Shown: positions 56,374-64,000 of the stretch, piece by piece
Position numbering within the stretch: the stretch's first letter is position 1
How the letters are laid out: each line of letters starts with the position of its first letter
NCBI RefSeq assembly: GCF_003056355.1
Contig: NZ_PYVW01000002.1
Span: 186,001-250,000, forward strand
DNA: 64,000 bases
Direction of reading: 5' to 3'
Origin: Devosia naphthalenivorans
GTDB lineage: Bacteria; Pseudomonadota; Alphaproteobacteria; Rhizobiales; Devosiaceae
Position numbers and translations under genes: made by a program
Notes under the pieces: model-generated
What the model saw: the letters and a program-made list of their open reading frames with translations, nothing else
The model's database searches: none
Told to the model about the DNA's origin: nothing

Positions 56374-57588
56374 TCAGATGGCGCGCGCGGCGCGCAGTGC
56401 GGAAATGTCTTCCGCCGAAAGGCCGAGCAGGCCGGACAGCAGAGCCTCGGTGTTGGCTCCGATGGCTGGAGCCGGGGATGCGGGATACTCCTCGACATTG
56501 GAGAGCTTGATCGGATTGCCGGTATAGACCATGCGTCCACGCACCGGATCATCGATCTCCTCGATCATCCGCCTGCTGCGCAGTTGAGGGCAGGCTAGGA
56601 TGTCGGCGGCGTCCTGAACCGGTGCGGCTGGCAGGTCGGCGGCGGCAAACAGCTCGACGACCTCGCTGCGCGTCTTGTCCTTTGCCCAATCTTCGAGCAG
56701 CGGACGGATGGAGGAATCGTAGCGGGCGCCGCGGGCAGAGTCGGGGTGGAACCCGGGATCTTCCTTGAGCTCCGGCCGCCCAACGAGGTCGCAGAATCGG
56801 GTCCACATCGGATCACCCATCAAGGTCATGACCACGTAACCGTCCTTGACCTTGAACGTGCCGAGGGGGTTCTCGCGGCTGTCGCGACCACGCGTGGGGA
56901 CGTCACCGGTCAGGAAGGTGCGCAGCACGGCCCGCTGGGAGAAACTGGCCAAGCAGTCATACATCGAAATGTCGACATGCTGGCCCAGGCCCGTGCGATC
57001 GCGGTGCTGCAGCGCGAGCAGCGTGCCCGAAAGGGCGAACACACCGGCGACCAGATCACCGAGCGCCACACCCGTGGCCATCGGCGGCCCGTTTTCTTCG
57101 CCCGTAATATCCATGATCCCGCCCATCGCCTGGGCGATGAGGTTGAAGGCAGGCCGGTCCATCATCGGACTGGGATAGATGTCATCGTGGCCGAAGCCGC
57201 TCAGGCTGGTATAGATGATGCGCGGATTGATCGCCTTGAGTTCTTCATAGCCGAAGCCCAGCTTGCGCATGGTCTTGGGCGTGAAATTTTCGACGACAAT
57301 GTCGCTGGCCTTCACCAATTCGCGGAAGATCGCCTTGCCTTCGTCGGAACGCAGATTGAGCCCGAGGCCTTTCTTGCCGCGGTTGAGATAGGCCGCGACG
57401 TGGTCGACCGAGCGTCCATCCGCGGTTTTGACCAGCAGGCGCCGGGCCATCTCGCCGCCCTCCGGATTTTCGATCTTGATGACCTCGGCGCCGTTCTGCG
57501 CCAGGAACAGCGTCATGTAGGGGCCCGCCAGCACGTGGCTGAGGTCAAGTACGCGAATGCCCTCAAGCGGCTTGATCTGGTCAGTCAT
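56374..57588 (-). CDS. CaiB/BaiF CoA-transferase family protein
   Basis: 404 residues from the ATG at 57588, just after the upstream stop. Motifs: GIRVLDLSHVLAGPYMTLFLAQNGAEVIKIENPEGGEMAR, AYLNRGKKGLGLNLRSDEGKAIFRELVKASDIVVENFTPKTMRKLGFGYEEL, SGFGHDDIYPSPMMDRPAFNLIAQAMGG and GVALGDLVAGVFALSGTLLAL with the catalytic Asp. Activates an organic acid to its CoA ester. Confidence 0.93.
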   Translation of the reverse strand: MTDQIKPLEGIRVLDLSHVLAGPYMTLFLAQNGAEVIKIENPEGGEMARRLLVKTADGRSVDHVAAYLNRGKKGLGLNLRSDEGKAIFRELVKASDIVVENFTPKTMRKLGFGYEELKAINPRIIYTSLSGFGHDDIYPSPMMDRPAFNLIAQAMGGIMDITGEENGPPMATGVALGDLVAGVFALSGTLLALQHRDRTGLGQHVDISMYDCLASFSQRAVLRTFLTGDVPTRGRDSRENPLGTFKVKDGYVVMTLMGDPMWTRFCDLVGRPELKEDPGFHPDSARGARYDSSIRPLLEDWAKDKTRSEVVELFAAADLPAAPVQDAADILACPQLRSRRMIEEIDDPVRGRMVYTGNPIKLSNVEEYPASPAPAIGANTEALLSGLLGLSAEDISALRAARAI

Positions 57589-57589
57589 G

Positions 57590-58387
57590 TCACTTGCCCG
57601 TCCAGCGCGGCGCCCGCTTTTCCCTGAACGCCAGCGGACCTTCTTTGCCATCTTCGGTCAGCCGCATCTGGGCCATGTAATATTCCTCGAGCTGCAGCGT
57701 GCCGGACGGGATGGTCATCAGCGTCTGGAGGATTTCCTTGCTGCGCTGCACAGCCAGCGGCGACATTCGGCAGAGCTGCTCTGCCCACCGCAGTGCCTCG
57801 TCCAGCACCTGGTCGGGCGGCACGACCTTGTTGATCAACCCGATCTCACGGGCCCGTTCGGCACCGATGCGCTGCCCGGACAGGACCAGCTCGGCCGCGA
57901 TAGCATAAGGGAGCTGGCGCAGGATGCGCGCCGCACCGCCGATCTGGCCGATATTGACATGCAGATCGCCAATCCAGGCGGTCTCGCTCATGATGCGTAG
58001 GTCGCAGCTGAGCAGCAGCCCGAGGCCGCCGCCCACGGCGAAGCCGTTGATGGCACCGACGATGGGCTTGTTGATGCCGAACTTGTGCAGGTGAGCGCCA
58101 AAGTCGCCGTAGCTGGGGTGGCGCGGGTCGTAGCGCGGCACGAGCTGATCGCGCTGCTGGAATTCGCTGAGCTCCTTGACGTCCCGGCCAGCACAGAAGG
58201 CGTCAGAGCCCGCTGCGGTGACCACGGCACACCAAATGTCGTGGTTGCCGCGGATTTCACGCCAGGCATCGCTGAGCTCGCCCTGCATCGTGTCGTCATA
58301 AGCGTTACGCGCCTGTGGACGGTTGAGCGTGACAATAGCGATATTGTCGCGCTTTTCGAAGGTAATGGTTTTTAGGTCAGTCTGCAT
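57590..58387 (-). CDS. Enoyl-CoA hydratase/isomerase family protein
   Basis: 265 residues, crotonase fold. IAIVTLNRPQARNAYDDTMQGEL, the oxyanion-hole segments DAFCAGRDVKELSEF and KPIVGAINGFAVGGGLGLLLSCDLRIMSE, then EIGLINKVVPPDQVLDEAL. The usual catalytic Glu pair is not evident at the first position (INIGQIGGAARILRQLP), so another crotonase reaction than hydration is possible. Confidence 0.92.
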   Translation of the reverse strand: MQTDLKTITFEKRDNIAIVTLNRPQARNAYDDTMQGELSDAWREIRGNHDIWCAVVTAAGSDAFCAGRDVKELSEFQQRDQLVPRYDPRHPSYGDFGAHLHKFGINKPIVGAINGFAVGGGLGLLLSCDLRIMSETAWIGDLHVNIGQIGGAARILRQLPYAIAAELVLSGQRIGAERAREIGLINKVVPPDQVLDEALRWAEQLCRMSPLAVQRSKEILQTLMTIPSGTLQLEEYYMAQMRLTEDGKEGPLAFREKRAPRWTGK

Positions 58388-58405
58388 TTTTTGACTTTCT
58401 CAAAG

Positions 58406-59308
58406 CTAAATTCGGGCGCTTGCCGAGCCAGCAAGAACCCGGACGCCGGCGGTCGTGTCACACCAGACGTCCGCGGTGACGGTGTCTGAAGTCACGGCGG
58501 TGATCGTGGCACCGACTGTAATGGCTTCGCCGACGTAAAGCGGGGCAATGAAGGCGACGGCGAGGCTGCCGCCATCCGTCCAGCCCTCAGCGAAGTAGCG
58601 TTCCATGAGCTCGGCAACCGCCGCCATGGTCTGGAGGCCGGACGACAGCGTGCCGCGCAGGCCGCTCGCCCGGGCCAGCTCGGGATCGTTGTGAATGTTG
58701 TTCCAGCTCGTGCCGGCGAAAACTGTGAGATGCTCCTGATTGAAGCGCTTGCCGAGGGTAAGGAGGTCGACGCCGACGGCGATTTCATTGCGATCACGCG
58801 CCACTACGCGCGGCGGGGCTGCAGGTGGTGCAATATCCCCGGAAGCGGGCGTTTGGCTCACCTTGGCCACACCAGGCCTGAGCGCACGAATATGGGTGGA
58901 GCGCTGCCGAAACAGCAGCTTGCCGTCGCGGTCATGCACGTCGGATTCGAGCACGATGTACTGCTTTTCGCGCTTGATGAACTTTTCGGTATGCCGGCCC
59001 GTGATGACATATGTCTCACCGACTGCAGGGCAGCCGAAGAAATAGCATTCGTGCTTGGTGTGCATGCCGGCGCCACCACTGGCGATATCATAGGTGGTGG
59101 CGATGACGTCACGTGCCTCGCGGCAGAGCAGGGTTGGATGCGCCAAGATTGGCGCACCCTCGTTTGCGGGAAACAGGTGCGACGGCGTGAAGTCGTCAAC
59201 GGAGAAGGCGTAAGCTCGCACCATCGCGAGATCGACAGTCACATGGAGCGGGCCAAATTCTTCGCCGACCTCCATGATCTCCCAGCGCCGTTCCTTGAGG
59301 ATAGTCAT
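58406..59308 (-). CDS. MaoC-like two-domain (FAS1-type) dehydratase
   Basis: 300 residues from the ATG at 59308; the frame is open further upstream but the conserved region begins here. Two hot-dog domains: the N-terminal one (VGEEFGPLHVTVDLAMVRAYAFSVDDFTPSHLF...HPTLLCREARDVI; MHTKHECYFFGCPAVGETYVITGRHTEKF) and the C-terminal one (LTVFAGTSWNNIHNDPELARASGLRGTLSSGLQTMAAVAELM). The strict D-x4-H of MaoC hydratases is modified. Likely hydrates or dehydrates an acyl-CoA intermediate, alongside the enoyl-CoA hydratase. Confidence 0.85.
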   Translation of the reverse strand: MTILKERRWEIMEVGEEFGPLHVTVDLAMVRAYAFSVDDFTPSHLFPANEGAPILAHPTLLCREARDVIATTYDIASGGAGMHTKHECYFFGCPAVGETYVITGRHTEKFIKREKQYIVLESDVHDRDGKLLFRQRSTHIRALRPGVAKVSQTPASGDIAPPAAPPRVVARDRNEIAVGVDLLTLGKRFNQEHLTVFAGTSWNNIHNDPELARASGLRGTLSSGLQTMAAVAELMERYFAEGWTDGGSLAVAFIAPLYVGEAITVGATITAVTSDTVTADVWCDTTAGVRVLAGSASARI

Positions 59309-59330
59309 AGCGTCGCGTCCTTTCCGATGG

Positions 59331-60299
59331 TCACTGACGTTGCGTGGAAAGCTCGACCAGCGGGCGCGCTGCCTCGTGGATCTGACGAACGTAGGCGTCG
59401 TATTCGTCGCCGGCCACGACATCGACAGTGAGCCCTGAAGCCGCGGCTCTCTCCTGATGCTCAGGGGTGTTCGCAACCTCTGAAAAGGCCTCACGCAGAC
59501 GGTCCAGGACATCGTCCGGCAGCCCGGCGGGTGCCGCGAAACCTCGTGTCGACACCATCACAAGCTCGGGAAAACCTTGCTCGACAGCGGTCGGGATATC
59601 CGGCAGTGCCGCCAACCGTTCGGTCGTGAGAATGGCGAGAGGCTTGAGGCCTTCAAGAAAAGACGGCGTGGTGAAGGCTATGTCGGTACGGCCGCCGCGG
59701 AACTGCGTCATGCTCTCAGCCGCGCCGTTGAAGTGGGCGATCCGTAGCCGGGTATCGGCTACCTGTTCGAGCTGAAGCTGAGCCAGATGTTCGGGTGTCA
59801 GCAGACCGGACGTGGCAACTCTCAGTTCGCCCGACCGGGCCCTGGCGTCGGCGACGAGGTCAGCCAGGCTATTGTACGGACTGTCAGGCATCACGGCGAT
59901 AACCAGTGGCTCCGCCACGTGGCCGATGATGTAGTCGAACGAATCGACGTTGAACGCCGCCTGACGCTCGGGCGAGAGGATGATGGTGTCGAAAGCGGGC
60001 TGATTGAGCGCCCCGATCGTGTATCCATCGGGCTCGGCATTGGCGAGTTCGGTCAGCCCGAGTTGCGAGCCGGCACCGGGCACATTTTCCACAGTGATAG
60101 AAACGCCGAGCGCCTCCTCGAGGTCATCGGCGAGCAGTCGGGCCCCAAGATCGGTGCCGCCGCCGGCCGAGAAGGGGACGATCATTCGGATCGCCCGATC
60201 CGGGTAGCTCGACTGGGCCAGCGCCGTGCTAGCCATCGCCGCCAGTCCTAAAATGGACACGACGGAAACTGCGCCGACTTTCCTGGTGAAATTGTTCAT
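59331..60299 (-). CDS. tctC: Tripartite tricarboxylate transporter, solute-binding protein TctC (Bug family)
   Basis: 322 residues; AAGGGAGGA precedes the ATG at 60299. Signal peptide NNFTRKVGAVSVVSILGLAAMASTALAQ. Motifs YPDRAIRMIVPFSAGGGTDLGARLLADDLEEALG and VENVPGAGSQLGLTELANAEPDGYTIGAL. Periplasmic receptor for the TctBA pair. Its fold also appears inside the regulator at the end of this operon, which makes a shared ligand plausible. Confidence 0.94.
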   Translation of the reverse strand: MNNFTRKVGAVSVVSILGLAAMASTALAQSSYPDRAIRMIVPFSAGGGTDLGARLLADDLEEALGVSITVENVPGAGSQLGLTELANAEPDGYTIGALNQPAFDTIILSPERQAAFNVDSFDYIIGHVAEPLVIAVMPDSPYNSLADLVADARARSGELRVATSGLLTPEHLAQLQLEQVADTRLRIAHFNGAAESMTQFRGGRTDIAFTTPSFLEGLKPLAILTTERLAALPDIPTAVEQGFPELVMVSTRGFAAPAGLPDDVLDRLREAFSEVANTPEHQERAAASGLTVDVVAGDEYDAYVRQIHEAARPLVELSTQRQ

Positions 60300-60325
60300 G
60301 CGATTCCTCCCTTTTCGGTTTGTGC

Positions 60326-61840
60326 TCATGGATTTGAGCTGGGTTGAGTAGTTGGAATGTTTTTGGCCGGCCGCGCGGTGGCGACGATGGACACGATCAG
60401 GATCACGCCAGAGAAGGCCAACAGCCCGGCTGCTATCGGCGTGGTCAGGAAGACCGAGAAGGCTCCGTCGGACAGCTCGAGCGACTGACGCAGGGAGCGC
60501 TCGAGCATCGGCCCCAGTATCAGCGCAATAACCAGCGGTACGGTTGGCCAGTTCACCTTCTTGAAGACGTAGCCCAACACGCCGAAGGCGATCATGATCA
60601 TGACGTCAAAGATGTTCTGGCGCAGCGTGTAGGTGCCAAGCATGCAGAAAACCAGAATGGCCACCCGCAGATAATTGGGCGGGATGCGCAGCACCTGTAC
60701 CCAGATGCGCACGAGCGGGAAATTGAGGACGAAGAGGACAACGTTACCGACAATGAAGCTGCCGATCACGGCCCAAACCGTTTCCGGATGGTCCATGAAC
60801 AGAAAGGGCCCCGGCGTGATGCCGTTGATCATGAAGGCGCCCATCAGCACGGCGAGGGTCGCCGTGCCGGGGATGCCCAGGGTCAGCAGCGGCACCATGG
60901 AGGCCTGCGCATGGGCATTGTTGGCGGCTTCGGCCGTCGCCACGCCTTCGATGGCACCCTTGCCAAACCGCTCCGGATGGCGAGACAGACGGCGCTCAAG
61001 CGCGTAGGCCATAAAGGTCGGGACGATGCCGGCCATGCCGGGAATGAGCCCGAGCGCAAAACCGACTCCAGTGCCGCGGACAATCGCGGCGGCGGCATCC
61101 TTGCGCTCTTCCTTGCGCGGAAACAGCGAGGTGAGTTCACTGGTAATCGGCTTGGCCTGGCGCTCTTCGAGACTGAGCAGCAGCTCGGCAACGCCAAACA
61201 GCCCCATGATCACAGCGACCAGCTCGACACCATCGAATAGGCTGCTGTTGCCAAAGGTGTATCTGGGGGCGCCCTGCACCGGGTCGAGGCCGATCAGGGC
61301 CAGCATCAGGCCGACTATGGTCATGGCCATCGCGGCAATCAGGGACCCCCCCCGGAAGCTCATGACCAGTGTCAGGCCAACGATGAGCAGCGCGAACGTT
61401 TCGACCGGCCCGAAGCGCAATGCCAAAGAGGAGAGCGGCAGGGCCAACACCATCAAAATCAGCGTACCGGCGATGCCTGCAAACAGGGATCCAATTGCGG
61501 CGATGCCGAGGGCAGCACCAGCCCGCCCGGACTTGGCCATCGGGTGACCGTCGAGGCAGGTGACCACCGAGGTGGACTCCCCGGGCACGTTGACGAGGAC
61601 GGAGGTGATGGTGCCGCCATACTGGGTGCCGAAATAAATCGAAGACAACATGACGATGGCCGGCACGGGCCCGAGGTCATAGGTGAACGGGATAAGGATC
61701 GCCATTGCCGCCGCTGGCCCAAGCCCCGGCAGGACGCCAACCAAAGTTCCAATCGTGCAGCCGATGATGGCAAACAACAGGTTGGTCGGCTGCATGGCTT
61801 CGGCAATGCCAGCCATCCAAAAGCTAAATGCAGAGTCCAT
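60326..61840 (-). CDS. tctA: Tripartite tricarboxylate transporter, large permease TctA
   Basis: 504 residues, same length and signatures as the island TctA: GTLVGVLPGLGPAAAMAILIPFTYDLGP, YGGTITSVLVNVPGESTSVVTCLDG, LIPGMAGIVPTFMAYALERRLS and AANNAHAQASMVPLLTLGIPGTATLAVLMGA. The two TctA proteins differ enough to be separate lineages rather than a recent copy. Confidence 0.95.
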   Translation of the reverse strand: MDSAFSFWMAGIAEAMQPTNLLFAIIGCTIGTLVGVLPGLGPAAAMAILIPFTYDLGPVPAIVMLSSIYFGTQYGGTITSVLVNVPGESTSVVTCLDGHPMAKSGRAGAALGIAAIGSLFAGIAGTLILMVLALPLSSLALRFGPVETFALLIVGLTLVMSFRGGSLIAAMAMTIVGLMLALIGLDPVQGAPRYTFGNSSLFDGVELVAVIMGLFGVAELLLSLEERQAKPITSELTSLFPRKEERKDAAAAIVRGTGVGFALGLIPGMAGIVPTFMAYALERRLSRHPERFGKGAIEGVATAEAANNAHAQASMVPLLTLGIPGTATLAVLMGAFMINGITPGPFLFMDHPETVWAVIGSFIVGNVVLFVLNFPLVRIWVQVLRIPPNYLRVAILVFCMLGTYTLRQNIFDVMIMIAFGVLGYVFKKVNWPTVPLVIALILGPMLERSLRQSLELSDGAFSVFLTTPIAAGLLAFSGVILIVSIVATARPAKNIPTTQPSSNP

Positions 61841-61887
61841 GCGCTTCCTCCAGTTTGCTCCGCTTTGCGCGGGGTCTTGTGGTCCGA

Positions 61888-62376
61888 CTAGATGCCGAAC
61901 ACGCCGGTTGGCAGGCGCACCTGCAGCAAAGAAAACAGATAGTAGATCGCTGGCCCCGAGAAGATACCGCCCACCAGGGCGACAGCCGGGCGTCGCTCGT
62001 AAAGCCAGAGCAACGCAGTCGTCAGCAGAGACGTAACCAGGAGAAAACCCAGCGACGGTAACAGCGCGGCGGCGGCCAGAAGGCAGCCAACCGTGACTGC
62101 GATCATCATCGCCGCATTGGTGGGCCGCGCGGGCTTGCCCACCTCTTCAGCAAGGTCTTCGGTCGCCTCTGGCTGCGAAGGGAAGACTAGAAGGAGCAAG
62201 CCCAGCACCGCACCCAGGCCTCCGACCCAGACAGGAAAGAAGCCTGCTCCGGGACCGATACTGGTCATATATGGATAGCTGGCACCCTCAATGCAAAACA
62301 GGGCGCTCACTACAGCGAATATAGCAGCGGCGATGCGACCGTTTGTCAGTTTGGAAGCGAGGGACGTGTTGTTCAT
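61888..62376 (-). CDS. tctB: Tripartite tricarboxylate transporter, small permease TctB
   Basis: 162 residues, four membrane helices: GRIAAAIFAVVSALFCIEGASY, GFFPVWVGGLGAVLGLLLLVF, AAMMIAVTVGCLLAAAALLPSLGFLLVTSLLTTALLWLYERRP, and a last helix VALVGGIFSGPAIYYLFSLLQVRLPTGVF. The GFFPxWVG loop is typical. First gene of the operon that ends with the XRE-TctC regulator. Confidence 0.9.
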   Translation of the reverse strand: MNNTSLASKLTNGRIAAAIFAVVSALFCIEGASYPYMTSIGPGAGFFPVWVGGLGAVLGLLLLVFPSQPEATEDLAEEVGKPARPTNAAMMIAVTVGCLLAAAALLPSLGFLLVTSLLTTALLWLYERRPAVALVGGIFSGPAIYYLFSLLQVRLPTGVFGI

Positions 62377-62988
62377 GTCGACACAATAGAGTTTCCGTTG
62401 GAGAATCGTATTGCCGGGGTAAGCAACCGGTACGACCGCGGAGTCGATAGGTTCCGGTTCTTTAGGATGATGGCTTTGAGCCGCGCGCTCACATAAGCGA
62501 CCAGCCTTGCCAAATATCCATGATAAGGATGGGATGAAATGAGAATGCGATTTAGCAGAAAGTACCTGCGTCAGCGTGGAACGGGCATGAAGCTATCCTT
62601 GCAGGGCAGCAACCTTGGAGAAAGGGGTTAGGAGGATGTATGGATTACCGCCATCCCAATTGAATCGGAGGTCACAAGTAATCGTTTGGACTTCTGGCAA
62701 GGCGAGTTGGCAGATGACGCCGAACCGTAGCCGAACGGCTGCTAGTTGAGTTCGGGCTCTGAAAGCGGACCGACCGCACACGGCCCATTCCCGTCGAATG
62801 GGCAGGGGCATCGAACGAGCCAGCCCACTGGTGTTACGTCAGGGCATACCCTGAGGCTGCGCAACGCTGATCGAAAAGCGCAGGTAACATCAGCATCACG
62901 GTCCGCAGTTTGTTACAGGTTTCCGGCACCCTTAGGTTCTGATGTTACGTGGGCTGGCGTGACCCCGCCTGCATAAATGCAATCGCGC
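62377..62988. other. Intergenic stretch, promoter region of the tctBAC operon
   Basis: No gene with a recognisable product. It should hold the operon's promoter and the binding site of its regulator. I could not single out a convincing -35/-10 pair or operator. Confidence 0.4.
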
Positions 62989-63285
62989 TCATAGTCGGCT
63001 GGGGCTGGCCGATGGCTTCTGCTGGGTTGAGGGTTCAGTGAGTGTCCCCCAATCAGCATTCCACAATTGCTCATCTTCAAGGATGACGCGTATGTTGGAC
63101 AGACCTTTTTCACGGCACCAAGTGGCAGCCTGATCGAGCGCGCGTGGAACCGACAGCGGAAAGTCGGCGATTTCAACCATCGCCGCAACATCCGCAACAG
63201 TCCTGCCCAACGACCGGCGTACAGTGACGATCACGGCATCCCATGGCATGCGCGCACCAAGAGGCATGCGTTCATGTGTAATCAT
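62989..63285 (-). CDS. Hypothetical protein
   Basis: 98 residues from the ATG at 63285, eight bases after GGGAG; the open frame starts earlier, but without a ribosome site. It begins MITHERMPLGARMPWDAVIVTVRRSLGRTVADVAAMVEIADFPL and has a short alpha/beta pattern (RALDQAATWCREKGLSNIRVILEDEQLW). No family recognised. Confidence 0.55.
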   Translation of the reverse strand: MITHERMPLGARMPWDAVIVTVRRSLGRTVADVAAMVEIADFPLSVPRALDQAATWCREKGLSNIRVILEDEQLWNADWGTLTEPSTQQKPSASPSRL

Positions 63286-63391
63286 TGGCGGTGCTCCCTC
63301 GACCGTGAAAACTACACATTGAATCAAAGTTGCATGCGCCGGGTAACATGTGGGTGTTAAACGAAACACAGCGACCGCGCTGCTCGCGAGG

Positions 63392-63418
63392 CACCGAGCC
63401 GGAGTAACCGGCTCGGTG
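63392..63418 (-). terminator. Hairpin downstream of the DUF3597 gene
   Basis: Perfect 11-bp stem CACCGAGCCGG / CCGGCTCGGTG with a 5-nt loop, 7 bp beyond the stop codon of the minus-strand gene. No T-run follows on that strand, so it may be a weak terminator or an mRNA-protecting structure. Confidence 0.5.
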
Positions 63419-63424
63419 TTGGCG

Positions 63425-63907
63425 TCAGTCTAACAAATCGGCAGGAACCGTGCCGCCGTTAGCGGCAAGTTTAGCAAGAACCTGCTTGTGCAGCCAAATG
63501 TTCATCGCTGCAGAGTCGTCTTTGTCACCTTTATATTCTAGCTCTTCCGCCAATGCTTTGCGGGAAGATAGGCTACTGTCGATGCCAATTGCCTTCATCA
63601 AATCAACAATCGACGTCCGCCAATTGAGCGTCTGCCCACTATCCGCGACAGCCTGATCAAGGATGGCTGCAACGTCCACGTCGCCATGTGCTGGAGCTGG
63701 AGAGCTCGCCACAGACTCGGGTGTTGCCGAAGTAGGCTTTGAGGATGGGGCGGTTCCTGTCGGGCTGGCAGCGGACGGAGCAGCCTGCGCGGGCTGCGGA
63801 GTTACGGGTGCAGTCTCGTGTACTGCTGGCTCCGTGTCAGGCATCGCGGATGTGCTTGCAGTATGCCGATTGAAGATCTTGTCTTTGATGTCGCTGAAAA
63901 AGCCCAT
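63425..63907 (-). CDS. DUF3597-domain protein
   Basis: 160 residues from the ATG at 63907 (TAGGAG eight bases before). Starts MGFFSDIKDKIFN, followed by a long Pro/Ala/Ser/Thr-rich linker (25-75), then the DUF3597 domain: VDVAAILDQAVADSGQTLNWRTSIVDLMKAIGIDSSLSSRKALAEELEYKG...SAAMNIWLHKQVLAKLAANGGTVP. Common in alphaproteobacteria, with a LysM-like or peptidoglycan role suggested by context only. Function unknown. Confidence 0.92.
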   Translation of the reverse strand: MGFFSDIKDKIFNRHTASTSAMPDTEPAVHETAPVTPQPAQAAPSAASPTGTAPSSKPTSATPESVASSPAPAHGDVDVAAILDQAVADSGQTLNWRTSIVDLMKAIGIDSSLSSRKALAEELEYKGDKDDSAAMNIWLHKQVLAKLAANGGTVPADLLD

Positions 63908-64000
63908 CGATAGTCTCCTATGAAGATGAGCTAGAACGCCCACGAGACTCCGTTGTTCCGGCGCGGCATCAAGGCTCCAAGGTGTCCGTGATACGGCGAT

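Overview
The window looks like the chromosome of an alphaproteobacterium of the Hyphomicrobiales (rhizobium/Devosia-like). It is GC-rich, has many TctABC and TRAP solute-binding-protein transporters, carries a UdgX/radical-SAM DNA-repair pair, a DUF3597 protein, and a tRNA-Met(CAU) of alphaproteobacterial type. The genus cannot be fixed from this sequence alone.

Layout. (1) 1-2.45 kb: chromosomal DNA-repair pair and tRNA-Met. (2) 2.41-37.40 kb: an integrated genomic island of about 35 kb. It is bounded by a 45-bp direct repeat that copies the 3' part of the tRNA-Met gene (2406-2450 and 37352-37396), and a tyrosine integrase sits next to the tRNA. The tRNA's presumed original terminator now lies beyond the far repeat. 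Inside the island are a mobility/defence end (integrase, Shedu-type nuclease, small proteins, HUH rolling-circle Rep), a long minus-strand catabolic operon (8.9-17.8 kb, TctABC transporter), an unusual minus-strand operon (18.2-23.3 kb), an orphan receiver-like protein and a serine resolvase, and a second catabolic block (24.7-36.8 kb, TAXI-TRAP transporter, MhpA-like hydroxylase, OYE, two CoA-transferases, CitE-like lyase). An IS5-type remnant lies next to the right attachment site. (3) 38-43.7 kb: outer-membrane-like protein, FecR protein with Gly/Asn/Ser repeats, CHASE2-GGDEF-EAL protein, GFA protein, and an ArsR/AHSA1 pair. (4) 44.3-51.9 kb: a sugar-acid catabolic operon (GntR, two dehydrogenases, DctPQM TRAP transporter, RraA-like protein, two-subunit UxaA-type dehydratase), closed by a strong terminator. 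(5) 52.9-62.4 kb: a minus-strand operon with TctBAC, acyl-CoA enzymes, DhaK/DhaL-type kinase subunits and an unusual regulator. (6) 63-64 kb: a hypothetical gene and a DUF3597 gene.

The most interesting item is the 18.2-23.3 kb operon. A transglycosylase of the TGT/DpdA fold (7-deazaguanine base exchange) is co-transcribed with a VUT/YhhQ-type queuosine-precursor transporter and a glycosyltransferase whose C-terminal half resembles the tRNA-queuosine mannosyltransferase (GTDC1/QTMAN). Two unrecognised proteins lie upstream in the same operon. I infer a precursor import - base insertion - glycosylation module, perhaps acting on the island's or host's DNA, that shares an island with a Shedu nuclease.

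A second highlight is the 610-residue protein at 52872-54704. It joins an XRE helix-turn-helix to a TctC/Bug solute-binding domain without a signal peptide, at the end of an operon that encodes a TctABC transporter. This suggests a one-component regulator that reuses the transporter's ligand-binding fold inside the cell.

All assignments come from reading motifs and gene context by eye. No database search was run.
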